From Vigna angularis (lineage: Eukaryota > Streptophyta > Magnoliopsida > Fabales > Fabaceae), in the NCBI RefSeq assembly GCF_016808095.1, contig NC_068971.1, positions 33,341,631 through 33,405,630 on the forward strand: DNA of 64,000 nucleotides, read 5' to 3'. A program made the translations under genes and the position numbers. Below, one piece after another: positions 46,881 to 59,660 of this stretch. Numbering within the stretch: position 1 is the first letter of the stretch; the number at the start of each line of letters is the position of its first letter. The notes under the pieces are model-generated. The model was not told the origin of the DNA. It saw nothing but the letters and a program-made list of their open reading frames with translations, and made no database searches.

Positions 46881-47236
46881 TAAATATGTTTTTAGTTTCT
46901 AAAATTGGGCGCAAAATTGTAATTTGTCGTTGTCTCGAACTTTGATACATTTTGATCCTCAAAATTTAAAATAAATATATATAATCTTTTAAAGCCAACT
47001 ATGTGAAATTTTTTGACAAGGTAAACGAGGTTTGAAGTTGGTGTTTGAACTGTACACAGTTTAAGACGTTTCAATACAAATGTTAGTCTAAAACACCATT
47101 CAACATCTAAAAAAAGTTAACATTGTTAGACTAAAAAGACTATATTTATTAATTGTTTTTATTAAAATATCAAAGTTTGGAACATGAATAAATTTCAATT
47201 TCTTATCAAGTTTAGAGACTAAAACCATGTTTGACT
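46881..47236. mobile_element. MITE of ~355 bp with ~75-100-bp inverted repeats
   Basis: Left arm aatatgtttttagtttctaa and reversed right arm aacatggttttagtctctaa start alike and continue in parallel (...gaactttgatacatttt against ...aaactttgatattttaa). No ORF lies inside. Similar arms occur near 6350 and 30130, so this is a family in the region. Confidence 0.65.
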
Positions 47237-48668
47237 CTAAAAAGATTCTTTAAATAAAACTAAGCCAAAAAAAAATTCTTTAAATGAAACGAAGACAAGG
47301 ATTAAAAAAAAAATAGTGAAATTAAGTTTTGTTAGGTTATCTACTAAATTTAAAATGTTTTAATAACTTAAAATGATATTAGGCAAATATATACATTGAC
47401 ATATTTTCTCAGTACTTGATTTAAAATGTTTTATATTATCATTATTTATATATGTTTTTAATTAATATAATTGTTTCCTACTAAAATCAAAATGGAATTA
47501 GACAATATCTTAAAATATATATTAGTTTATTTGTTATATCTACAAATATGCATTATAATAATTGGAAAATATGATTAAAGAATAGTAGACAAAAATAGTT
47601 ATAATATATATTGACTTAGATATATTCTTATTAATATTAATTCGTTGCTACTTTTAATGGTAAATAACGACTTATATACATTGATATGAAAATCTTAAAA
47701 TTTAACCCCACTCTGGCTCTTACATCAACTCCTAAACATTAAAAAAAAAAAATACATCAACTCCTAATTTTAATACTAAAACATCGGGAGAATACAAAAT
47801 TATTTAACAATTTTAATGAGAAAAAAACTTCAAGTCTAAATCCATTTCACATTAGTCCCATAAGTTTTCATTGAACTCCTTAATAAGAAAACTCTATTGT
47901 TATCACTTTGTCATGGCTCAGAGTGCAAATCATTGCAATAGTTCGCAAGAATGTTGGTGGAGCTCACATTCGGGATGATGTTCTTAGCAATGTGTGATAC
48001 TTGTACATGATGTAATTTGGAACAAAAATAGTGAATTCCAACATCGATCATGGTGTGTTTTTAAGATTTTATTATCAGAAACTCTTCTACATAGGGTAAA
48101 TTGAGTAATTCCAGTTTTATGTTTAACTTCTCGTCCTTTTTTTTAACGATTTTGATGTTGTGATAATCCCATTAGAGATTTTCTTTGAAGTTGATACTCG
48201 CTATATATACGTGATTTTACTTTATTTTTCAGTGTATTTCCTAATTTACTTACCTCAGTTCATTTAATAGTTCATATTAAATAATTTAACTTAACGAAAA
48301 ATAAGTAAGTTAACGTAGCACTAAAGTTACCATATTTTTTTTTAAGTGCATGAATAAAAATTAAGAAATGAAAATTATGCAAACCAAAACCATCGATTTT
48401 TTAAGAATATATAAATCAAAATCAAAGTATTAAACTTATGAAGAGTCAAAGTTACTTTCCCAAAAGAGGAACTAAGAGTTAAATTTGAACATGATTAAAT
48501 TTAAAGAAGATTAAACTTGGGGCACAATGAGATCATAACTTATTGAAGCTCTGTTTTTATGCAATCTCTGTACGGACCATTTATAATTGTTTTGCAAAGA
48601 AAAAGAATCTAGAAATGTAAAATATCTGAAACCGAGCATGTGTAAGATTGAGATTTGAAGGTAAGAAT
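47237..48668. other. intergenic, downstream of GAPA
   Basis: AT-rich, no gene or clear repeat recognised. Confidence 0.5.
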
Positions 48669-48674
48669 TTTATT
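48669..48674 (-). terminator. polyadenylation signal of GAPA
   Basis: aataaa on the minus strand (tttatt on the plus strand), 142 bp after the stop codon. Confidence 0.55.
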
Positions 48675-48815
48675 GGACAATGAGAAGGCAGAGAAAATTG
48701 ATGGCTGTGTTTCTCAGTAGGTGTTTAGAAGGAATGAAGCAACAAGTGTTGTAGTAGCATACAAAATTACAAGGGCTTGCATGGTGCATAATAAAATAGC
48801 AACGAGCTTTGATCA

Positions 48816-50995
<2,180 letters not shown>

Positions 50996-51073
50996 GTTTG
51001 AGCAGTGGATTTTGTGTAGCAGAAGTGAAGCAGTAGAGTAGAATGAGGTTCCATGTTGTTATGTGTTGTAAAG

Positions 51074-51080
51074 TTTAATA
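51074..51080 (-). promoter_or_regulatory. possible TATA-like element of GAPA
   Basis: On the minus strand tattaaa lies 79 bp before the ATG, which would give a 5' leader of about 50 nt. A stronger TATA run (tatatatacatatatag, about 51213-51229) lies 220 bp upstream and is the alternative. Expression data would decide. Confidence 0.4.
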
Positions 51081-52129
51081 GGGAAGCAAGAGGAGGCAAC
51101 GTGGATGTGTGGCTGTGACTCATGAGCGTAAGTGAGGATGAGATTATGGATAGCCTCTCATGCAATGAATGGTTGTGATTGGTGCTTTATTTTTCTGTCT
51201 CTCTTATTTTTCTGCTATATATGTATATATTGATGGTTGGATCTAAACCTTGAGTCCAAAGTGGACCAGCTTATGGGCTTTCCACTTACATCAGTGGACA
51301 ATAAAATTCACTCAAATTCTAAACTTTTGAAAGAAAATATTTATTTTTCAGAGTACAAAACCTTCAAAGGAAAATATCAAGGTTGAATTTTGTGGGCAAC
51401 AAGAGACCCCCCACACACACAGAAACGACAGAAATAAATTGTGAGAGGACACGAATGGATAAATGAAGTTTATGGCCATTCTTTCACTTGGGTTCATCTG
51501 CTTTTGGTTCAATACTTGCTCATAATTTAGATCCAGCTTGGTGATTGTAAGGTTGTTTTCTTCTAAGAGGAATTATGTTTATGCAATAAATAATTTATAT
51601 GATATTTTATAGCAAACACACATAACAAAAGAAAACATATACGATTGAAAGATACAGAAAGTTGCTGTAAAAGAGTGTTGTTTAAGCAATATATTTTTCT
51701 TATGGTTTCATTGTTTAATTTTGTATCCATATAATCTTTAGGCTTAAATTTTATATTTAGAAATTAATTGTTTTAATTCCTAATAAATATATTTGGATGA
51801 TGTGAACTAAAACCAATTAAAAAATATATAGGTATAAAGTAGAATAAGGGAGTTTTAAGTCTAGAGACTGAAAGGATAAAATGTCCTCTAAAATGATTAT
51901 ATATACGTAAGTTAATGAATAATTAAAATTTTGTTTAAGCATAAAGTAAGTATAGCGAACGATTTGATTTCAGAAAATTCTGTTATTAGAAAACCCCTTT
52001 TCGAAAATGATATAAGTGGGACATTCTTGGTTCTTTTGATAAGAAATTCAAGAAAGACTTGTTATAAAACAAGGATAGGATAGGAGAAAAAGATTTGTAC
52101 TAAAATGAACTCTCATAATACTATATCTT
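51081..52129. other. GAPA upstream region and intergenic spacer
   Basis: The first ~200 bp are the GAPA promoter; on the minus strand a CCAAT box (rc of attgg, about 51176-51180) is visible. The remainder is AT-rich without a gene. Confidence 0.5.
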
Positions 52130-53117
52130 CTAGTAACTCTATAAGAAGGGTATTCTATATGAACAAAAGACTCACACATATGGGTATCTAAAACAAAATT
52201 AATTACACCTGTCATATTATCTGGAGAGTGTTTACTTGAGACACATGATAAGAAAATGTCTTTTTTCCAACACCTTTAAATGAGAAAGGTGACAAGGTAA
52301 TCTTTGAAGGATAGTATAGAAAAATAATTAGAAATGGTAATTATGAAAGCTTCAATATTTATTAATAATGTTCTTTTAGTAGGTGGTCTTAAACACAATA
52401 TATTGAACATAAGTTAATTGTGTGACAATGATTGAGATATTATTTTTAACTAAGATCAATGTATCATTGATAAAGGATGAGATTGGATTATCTACTACAA
52501 AAAAAAAGAGAGTAATTTTTATAAAATTGATATGGACAAGTTATTAGCTCAAAAAGGTATATTGTCTCATGACTATTAAAGAAGATCATTGGCTTTGGCA
52601 TATGAAGTGTGGTCATGCATGTTTAAGACTTCACTTTAAACTATAAAAACATAGTAGCGTAAGAGGCTTTCCAAATATGTGAATCAAAGATAATCTTCTT
52701 TATCAATCATGTGTAAAAGGCAAGTTAAAAGTCCTTTAAACAATGTAAACGATATTTCTACTCAAAGACCAGTTGAGCATATACAATTAGATCTTTTTGA
52801 ACCGACAAGGATTGAATATTTGAGTGGTAAACAATATGGTATTGTCATTGTTGATAATTATACTAAATGGATATGGGCAAAGCTTTTGAACAACAAGATG
52901 TGTTTTCCAATCTTTAATAAATTTATAAAACAAGTTCAAAATGAAAATTAGCTGGTCAATTCTTGTTGTTTAAAGCGACGATTTCCCTAATTTGAAAATG
53001 AAAATTTCCAAACTTCTTTTGAAAAATATGGCATAAAATAAAACTATTTTACTATTAGAACACCAAATAAAATGGTGTTGTTGAGAGAAAGAATGAAGCT
53101 TTATGAAAACTAATGTA
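52130..53117 (+). pseudogene. decayed Ty1/copia pol fragment (protease leader to integrase)
   Basis: Across frames the plus strand reads copia pol in order: IWVSKTKLITPV and YLESVYLRHM (protease-region leader, about 52175-52250), KGDKVIFEG (about 52290), GGLKHNILNIS*LCDND (about 52385-52435), WLWHMKCGHACLRLHFKL (GAG_pre-integrase, from about 52591), CVKGKLKVL, HIQLDLFEPTRIEYLSGKQYGIVIVDNYTKWIWAKLL (integrase core, 52770-52890), and RTPNK followed by NGVVERKNEAL (about 53058-53105). There are many stops and frameshifts. It stops where a DNA-element cluster begins. It resembles the SIRE-like remnant at the left end of the window and has the same orientation. Confidence 0.85.
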
Positions 53118-53119
53118 GA

Positions 53120-53296
53120 ACAATCTTTTTATACTAGTTGAAAATAGTTTTTTTATAACAATTTCAGAATTGATGTAAAAATAGTAGGTATAAAAAGTTT
53201 TCACTTTTCTATAGCAATTTTAGAACTAGTATAAAAAGGGTCACATTATATATCAATTCTAGCCACAAGTGGTATAAAAAAAGTATCAACTTATTA
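53120..53296. mobile_element. left part of an older element interrupted by a CACTA insertion
   Basis: Contains repeated short motifs of the type ttagaactagtataaaaa (53221-53238) and cagaattgatgtaaaaat. The same motif family recurs at 55150-55310, on the other side of the CACTA element and its flank, so the two stretches are probably the ends of one older element. Confidence 0.45.
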
Positions 53297-53424
53297 CTTT
53301 ACTAGTGTAAAAAGGACTTTAAATGTTTGTTATTTTGGACTTTTAACGTCTGATCTTTGTCCGACGTCTATATGGGTGACGTTAATGAGACGTTGGACCT
53401 TTTAGGTCAGACGTCTCTATAGAT

Positions 53425-53461
53425 GTCGGACCTATATAGGTCCGACGTCTATATAGACGTC
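53425..53461. repeat. two overlapping perfect palindromes in the CACTA element
   Basis: gtcggacctatataggtccgac (22 bp, 53425-53446, quoted here only as its two halves gtcggacctat/ataggtccgac) and gacgtctatatagacgtc (53444-53461) are both perfect and share three bases. Both carry the same gacgtc/tatata theme as the rest of the element. Confidence 0.9.
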
Positions 53462-53874
53462 CGATCCATACAGGTTAGACATCTTTGAGGTTGCTCCTAA
53501 CTCATGGTGATTCGAGTTTACAACTTTATATTTTAGTTGAAGAGAATGTATTGTACATTTTTTATTGGATGGTTTTAAAAACGTAGTGGAGGGAATTGGA
53601 GGAGTACAAAATGAAAGAAATCGCCGCCATAGAACGCCGCCTAAAGACGCGAGAATAACTGCACCAAAACCCAACAAAAACGCATTTTAATCGGTTCAAA
53701 TGAAAGATAATGCATCAAAGAGTGATGTAATCGGAGTAAAATTAATTTAAAACGGTGCAAAAGTGAGAAAATGAACCTGAAAAGCGTAACCCGTAGAGAG
53801 AAAACGCGACGAAGATGATGAACAATGAGTGCGCGTAACGGCTGTCTCGCGTTCACGGTGTTTTAATGCAAAAA

Positions 53875-54230
53875 TTTAGACGTCGGTTCCCCCAATTAAC
53901 AGACGTCTAAAGTGCTTTAGAAGTCAGGGTGGCGGGATCAGACGTCTAAATAAAGTCAAAAAGTGACTTTTTAAATTTCTGGATTTAGGGTTTAGACGTC
54001 GGTTCCCCCAATTAACAGACATCTAAAGTGCTTCAGAAGTCGGAGTGGCGGGATCAGACGTCTAAACGGAGTCAAAAAGTGACTTTTTAAATATCTGGAT
54101 TTAGGGTTTAGACGTCGGTTCCCCCAATTAACAGACGTCTAAAGTGCTTCAGAAGTCGGAGTGGCGGGATCAGACATCTAAATGGAGTCAAAAAGTGACT
54201 TTTTAAATTTCTTTAGGGTTTAGACGTCGG
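53875..54230 (+). repeat. 116-bp tandem array in the CACTA element, three copies plus a start of a fourth
   Basis: Units start with tttagacgtcggttccccca at about 53875, 53991 and 54107; a fourth start, tttagacgtcgggccc, comes after a unit shortened to 112 bp. Within each unit follow attaacagac(g/a)tctaaagtg, ggtggcgggatcagac and gtcaaaaagtgacttttt, the last a 16-bp inverted repeat. Confidence 0.92.
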
Positions 54231-54360
54231 GCCCTTCCATAACCGACGTCTAAATAGTTGTTTTATTTACGAAAAATGCCACCGGTCATTTTTTACGTTG
54301 GATATTCGAGGGTCAGACGTCTAAAGTGTGACATTAAATGTCTTTTTTGCATTAGTGCTT

Positions 54361-55149
54361 GTATTCTCACATTCTTTATCCCAAGATAATCTATTAACTC
54401 ATTTCTCACATTCATCTCCAAAGTAATCCACATATAACAATCTATTTAACACTTAAGAAGAGGAAGAATAAGAAGAATCATCATTATAATAAGATTCATA
54501 TTTCTATTTATACTTTTAAAAAAGTTGACTTGGTTTTACATACACACTGATGAAATACAAAAAAGAAGCAAGAAACCAAGCAAACCAATGTTTTTTCTAT
54601 TTCAGAACAAAATAAGAAAAAGCCAAAAACTTGGTCTAATGTTCATGCATCTGAGGATGACTGGACTTCTCTTAAGCAAAAACAAACATGAAAAACAAGC
54701 CCTCAAGAAAAAGACTAAAACACATTTACACGAAGTAAAAAAGAAGAAGAAAGAAATCAAAGTATGAACAACATTTTTGAGAGAAAACACGAACCATTGA
54801 TGAATCGCGAGCTAACTCTAGTTCTTACTCTGTCGAGCCACCACCCTTGTTGTAGTGTCCTTGGTCGAAGACGATGCCACCATAACCAGTGTTATTGACA
54901 CTGGTCACTATCCACGTGAGAGGTGAGTGTGGTAGTGCGGACCATTTCGACTTACGAAGGGAAAAAGAAGGTGTTAAGTGGGGAGATAATATAAAAGGTG
55001 ATGAAGAGGTTAATGGATAGAGGAAATGAATGGGGAAGATTAGGAAGAAGAAGAAGGAAATGCAAGAAAAAGATTAAAGAGTTGTGCTAGAAGGTGAAGT
55101 TAGAGTTAGGGATTTAGGTAGACAAAACGGTGAAATTGAAAAGTTATAG
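54361..55149. other. sequence between the CACTA element and the older element's right part
   Basis: Short spurious ORFs only. The stretch 54790-54960 is less AT-rich (tcgagccaccacccttgttg, ccaccataaccagtgttatt) and could be a captured genic scrap, but no protein family is recognised on either strand. Confidence 0.4.
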
Positions 55150-55310
55150 AATCTACTTTCTATATCGAATATATCTAGAACTAGTATAAAACGATTTCAA
55201 TTTATTACAAAAATTTCGTTGTGTCCACTATCTATATCGGTTATAATTAGAACCGATATAAAAAGTTTTCTTATTTATTAAAAACATGTCACTACGTCTA
55301 CTATCTAAAC
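55150..55310. mobile_element. right part of the older interrupted element
   Basis: Carries tagaactagtataaaacg (about 55186) and agaaccgatataaaaagttt (about 55249), the same motif family as 53120-53296, plus ctatctatatcggtt inverted motifs. Together they look like subterminal repeats of a DNA transposon. Confidence 0.45.
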
Positions 55311-55317
55311 ATGTCCA

Positions 55318-55460
55318 TAGTCAATCTTGACTAGTCTAAGTATTCTAAACCACTCCTGGTTCCCTAGTCAATACTGACCAGTTTGAGTATTCTAAACCAC
55401 TTCTGATTTTCCTAGTCAATCTTGACTAGTCTAAGTGTTCTAAACCACTCCTGGCTTACA
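55318..55460 (+). repeat. 47-48-bp tandem repeat, three copies
   Basis: Units start at tagtcaat, at 55318, 55365 and 55413, each with ctagtctaagtattctaaac or a near variant and accactcctgg. Similarity is about 85 percent. Confidence 0.9.
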
Positions 55461-57104
55461 AGTGTTTTCTTAGTAGTCAGAAACAACTCTCTTAGAGAGG
55501 ATATATGAGTACTACAAAATATTTCTGAAAGCTTGCAATCGCTTTTTATTTCTTTTTTATCAAAAGCTTTAGATGATGTGAGCTTAGAATAGAGTGCTTA
55601 TTCAGTAGTTGCTATCTATTTTTCTCTCTTCTCACTTTCTAAGTATGAGCGTTAGACACTATGAGCTCTAAGATAGGCCTTGGCGCAAATATTCAATGAT
55701 AGCTCTTTTGTTCTTTTCTTTGAATGGAAGCTGTTGAGATTATGATATTTGAGGATAGAGCAACAAGGTAATTATGCAATGATAGTTCTCTTTTCTCTTC
55801 TTTTCTTCTCTTCCTCTTTTCTCTTCTTTTCTTCTCTTCCTCTTTTCTCATCTCTCTTATTATTCACATTCTCTCTTGCTCTAACTTGTGCATTCTTTCA
55901 TCATTTCTTTCTTTTCTTCTACTAGGCTTCTTTATATAGACTTCCACGAGAGATGATAATTGGGCATAGATTTGACATCCAGAGATGCTTCATATCCTTT
56001 TTAGGTAGCTTATTCAGACTCAAATTATTGTTGTAGAGTGACAGTGTACTTTCACACCAATAGCTTGTATGATCTTTTTTTTAGCTAGAAGCTTTAAGAG
56101 AAACATTCTACGAATGCCTTCTTATCTCACAACGTCTTTTTAATTTTTGTGCAGAGCTTATAAAGCTAGGTGTTTCCATTTCCTGCATAGAAAAAGAGGA
56201 CAAGGCATGTAAACACAATAACACTTTTTCGTAGAATATTAATTGTTTTAACAGTTGATGATCATCAAACACATTATGTGTTTAGAGCATTCTTTCATAT
56301 GTCAACATCATTTAATTAAAGAATCGTTTAATGACAAATTGATGTATATAACAAATTTTCTAGATGCTTGTTTCATAAAGTTGTCTCCGTAATGTTACAC
56401 CGTTTATGTATGAGTAAACTTATCGTTTAAGTATATGCCTTGCATTTCAAACGCTATATATTAGGTAGAATAACTTCAATCATCTCATACACTGTAATGT
56501 TTAGTGTTTTGAATAAACGATCACAAACATTTACTTCATTCAATATTATCTTTTAGTATATCTATTTGTTTAGATGTTATTTTCTAGAAGCAATATTTCG
56601 TTGAGTATTGTTTAATAAACTTTAAAACATGGGTTGCTAGACAATCTAGTTTCTCTATATGATTTTGTCTCAACAATCTTTCCCTTTTTTATGTTTATCA
56701 AATACACATGCTAAACAAAATATGTCTTTGTTGATTTTGAAAATGTTTCGACATTGTCAATCAAAGTCTGAACAATGTGAATATGTTTGTATCAAAGTAA
56801 ACAATATATTTCTCTTAGTCGTTTTTGTGTTAGGCCAAGTAAAAACCTTTATTGTGTTAGGCTAAACGATATGCAATAATACTACTTATGTATCAGAGTT
56901 GCCAAATATATGAGCAGTATCCCCTTACTTGTTTTAAAGCATCATATTAGAGTATATCAATGTCAAAGCAATGATATCAGAGCATGTTATTCAAGATCAA
57001 GTGTGAATGATATATGACTTCCATAAGTCATAAGTGATTTATGCAATGCATGTATGTTGTTTATTATAAGTCATAAATCATTTATGCAATGCTTCTATGT
57101 ATAT
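55461..57104. other. intergenic, low-copy-looking and repeat mixture
   Basis: No gene. A pyrimidine-rich tract at 55784-55860 holds a 26-bp tandem repeat (ttttctcttcttttcttctc at 55791 and 55817). Near 57022-57100 a ~43-bp unit (ataagtcataa...gatttatgcaatgc) is repeated. gtatcagag phrases at about 56892, 56980 and again 58687, 58727 lie on both sides of the MULE, so that element inserted into a pre-existing repeat. Confidence 0.5.
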
Positions 57105-57379
57105 AAAAAAATAGGCTTAATTTCTTACTTGGTCCCTATGTTAAATGATTTTTTTCAGTTTAGTACTTGGTTTTAAAAGTGCATACATTGGGTCTTAAAG
57201 TTGTAAAAATTGTATGAATCAAGTCTCTTCCATTAAATTGGCATAAACAGAGTTAACTCCGTGCTGACGTGGCTATAAAATCTGATTTTTTTCTTCTCTC
57301 ATCTGTTCTTTCTGCAACGTCCAACTTTTTTCTCTTTCTATATTAATGATTTTCATAATTATGGGACATTTTTTTTTCT

Positions 57380-57897
57380 TTATCTCTTTCTGCAGTTTGG
57401 TGGTTTCAAGGGAGAAGTGGTCCCGGACGGTGGTGACGAGGATGTAGAAGTGGAGGAGGAGGAATAGAGAGAGGATGAGAATGGAGAGAGCAGTGTGTTG
57501 TGGGAAGAGACATTGGTATTGAGGATTCCATCGGATTTGACGGAACACGGTGAGGGAGCGAGGAGGAGTGACCTCCATGGTGTGGAAATGAGAGAATGAG
57601 GGTTTATCGAGAAGAAGAAGAATACGAGAAGAATGAGAGTGGTGGTCAGGATTATTGAAAGTGAAGAAGCTTTTGGTTTTAGTTTCAATCTCGACCAAAA
57701 CGAAAACCCTTAGCGAGCAGTGGTTGGTACGAGAAGTTGTGTTTGGGGTTTCTGAAATAAAGCACTAGAAGGAGAAGAAGTGAGAGAAAAAAAGGCAACA
57801 ACAACAATATGCGGTGGGAGCCATGGCGGTGCCTGAATCTCCTCTCTGTTACGTCGGTGTCGCCAGGCAATCCGCTGCTTTTCGCCTTATGAAGCAA
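57380..57897 (-). pseudogene. second captured sequence in the Pack-MULE, unknown origin
   Basis: The minus strand has overlapping open stretches in more than one frame. The most protein-like parts have a basic start and a long hydrophobic run (for example RILLLLPFFLSLLLLLVLYF, coded at about 57768-57827, and LSIILTTTLILLVFFFF near 57660), followed by Ser-rich text. This would fit the N-terminus of a single-pass membrane protein such as a Golgi glycosyltransferase, but I do not recognise it, and part of it overlaps the captured G-patch exon on the other strand. Confidence 0.35.
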
Positions 57898-58242
57898 ATG
57901 GTGAATCCTCTTTATCTCCTTCCACCTTTTTTCAATTCATTATTTACTTTAGACATATATATTGAATTCAAGTGTATTATGTGTAATGTTAGGGTTGAGA
58001 AGAAGGAGAAGGTCTCGAAAAAGAGAAGCAGGGGATCAAAGGACACGTTCGAGTCCAAAACAAACAAGACACTACTTGTTTCTTCTTCCTCTTTTTTCTT
58101 CAATCTTACTTTTCCTTTTTATCTCTCTTGCAATCACTATACTTATTCTCTTCTATATTCAATTACAGGTATTGGCCTTGAGAAGCCAAACCATTGGGCC
58201 TTCGACACCGCTCAATTTGATAATATACTCAAGATATTGAAA
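57823..58242 (+). pseudogene. captured fragment of a G-patch protein gene
   Basis: Three exon-like pieces with intron-like spacers: 57823-57900 (MAVPESPLCYVGVARQSAAF...MKQM, ending before gtgaat), 57993-58077 ([21 protein letters not shown]...), and 58169-58242 ([20 protein letters not shown]...). The middle piece is a G-patch, an RNA-helicase-activating motif with the core GWxxGxGLGK. Here the Trp codon is a stop (TGA at 57996-57998) and the third core Gly is Glu (GAA at 58017-58019); both fit G-to-A changes. The donor after exon 2 is changed as well. Introns are retained, so capture was from genomic DNA. The start ATG at 57823 has another in-frame ATG 9 bp upstream. It is a pseudogene; the intact parent gene should lie elsewhere in the genome. 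Confidence 0.8.
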
Positions 58243-58804
58243 GTTGTATGTTTCTTCCTCACTTCTTTTTTCATGTTCATTCAATTCTTTTTTTCTCTTC
58301 GCTGAGATTTTTTTCTTTCTTCTCTGTGTGATTTGTATAGCAAGCACCGCAATCACATGACACATGTATAATCATATCACTTACTGCTTTTAATTAGTTA
58401 ATGTTGAGAGGAATAGAAAAGAGAGAGAAAAAGATGGCAGGAAGAGTAGAGGAGAGAGAAAAAAAGTGCAGCCACGTCAGCGCGAAGTTAACGTCATTGT
58501 TACCAACTTAACGGATAGGACTTCATTCATACAATTTTGAAAACTTTGGGACCCAATGTATGCACTTTTAAAACTGGGTACAAAACTGAAAAAAAATCAC
58601 TTAACATAAAGACCAAGTAAGCTAGTAAGCCTAAAAAATATGTATGTAAATGCATGTTACAATGTACTTGAATAGATGTGAGTATGTATCAGAGCAAATG
58701 AAATGATATGCTAAGATTGATATTGTATCAGAGTGGAAGATTTTAGAAAATTGTATTCAAGGTTTTAGGCATACTCTCCGTTACTCTTAACTTCCCTTTA
58801 ATTA

Positions 58805-58915
58805 TCTATCCTATCAATGTTGAACATTCTTTCTTAATGTATTTTTCCCTTTAAACATATTTATCTTATCAATGTTGAACATTCTTTATTAATGTATTTT
58901 TCTCTTTAAACAATT
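58805..58915 (+). repeat. 55-bp tandem duplication
   Basis: tatcaatgttgaacattctt occurs at 58812 and 58867, each followed by ttaatgtatttttc(c/t)c and ctttaaaca. It lies between the Pack-MULE and the gypsy remnant. Confidence 0.85.
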
Positions 58916-58939
58916 TTGTCCCTTTAACATATGATTTTT

Positions 58940-59660
58940 TTCAAGTATTTACCCCACCACCTTGGTCAATAGGTTTTCCCTCACTAGGCATCATTTTTGC
59001 CTTCACTTTGTTTCTAAACTCTCTCAATTCTTCAAGCTACATGAACTTGGCAACACATTGCCTCAACTCGTCTAGGTTGAAAGCTATAAGCATGAGATTT
59101 ATGATATTAAGTGCAACCTTGCTGAATCGCTCCATGAAAGCACGCAGCGACTCTCCCTTCTTTTGTGTTATATTCACTAGCGAAGTCAGATGGTGTAGCC
59201 AACTAATGGTAAACTAAGCGCAAAAATGAGATGACATGATGTTAAACCTTTCTATGGAGAAAGGAGGTAGGTGGGTAAACAAATTTAGCGATGCTCCCTT
59301 CAAAGTTGTGCGAAAAACTCTACACATGATTAAGTCATCAATGGTATACAAGCTGACCTATGTGACACAAACATCCACACTCTCATTAGGATCAGTTCTA
59401 CCTTTATACTGGTCTATAGTGAGGGACTTCAAATTACTTGGGAGGGGAACCTCCATGATGTCGTCTACAAAAGGATGATGCCAACTTCCTCGCATCACAA
59501 ACGAAGTACTCAATGTGCCTCGTGTTTTAGTATTATTGTTATTGCTTACCTCGTCGATCTTCGATGTTGTGACCTTCTTCTTTCCTTTGTCGCCAGCCTC
59601 CACCTTCGTCATAAGTCTGACATTCTCTTGCCTTAGGGCGTTCATCTCCACAACACTCCT
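58940..59660 (-). pseudogene. decayed Ty3/gypsy gag
   Basis: On the minus strand, starting near 59651, MEMNALRQENVRLMTKVEAG leads to HHPFVDDIMEVPLPSNLKSL and YKGRTDPNESVDV (59358-59460), the usual start of the gag capsid region in plant gypsy elements. In other frames down to about 58940 follow MCRVFRTTLKGASLNLFTHL, KKGESLRAFMERFSKVALNI and LDELRQCVAKF, the Retrotrans_gag core. Stops (for example before FTISWLHH) and frame changes make it non-functional. No LTRs or pol were identified. Confidence 0.82.

Larger units (their letters stand above)
53300..54357. mobile_element. CACTA-type non-autonomous element, 1058 bp
   Basis: The right end, reversed, reads CACTAATGCAAAAAAGACAT and the left end TACTAGTGTAAAAAGGACTT: inverted repeats of about 26 bp with the first C of CACTA mutated at the left. 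Both ends are flanked by the 3-bp duplication CTT (53297-53299 and 54358-54360), as expected for CACTA elements. Inside are many agacgtc motifs, long palindromes near 53425-53461 and a 116-bp tandem array. No transposase is present. ORFs at 53432-53856 are fortuitous. Confidence 0.82.
57114..58631. mobile_element. Pack-MULE: Mutator-like element with captured gene pieces
   Basis: The two ends are inverted repeats of about 160 bp. Left: ggctta at 57114, then cttacttggtccctatgtta, gtgcatacattgggtc, aattgtatgaat, and gctgacgtggct near 57270. The right arm, reversed, gives ggctta, cttacttggtctttatgtta, gtgcatacattgggtc, aattgtatgaat and gctgacgtggct in the same order. Near-matching 9-bp flanks aaaaaaata (57105-57113) and taaaaaata (58632-58640) fit a Mutator target duplication. 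The interior holds no transposase but a gene fragment with introns (57823-58242) and a second, antisense open stretch (57380-57897). That is the structure of a Pack-MULE. Confidence 0.85.

Noticed and set aside
53432..53856. Two minus-strand ORFs of 71-81 codons
   Set aside because: They lie inside the CACTA element, have no recognisable domain and overlap palindromic repeats.
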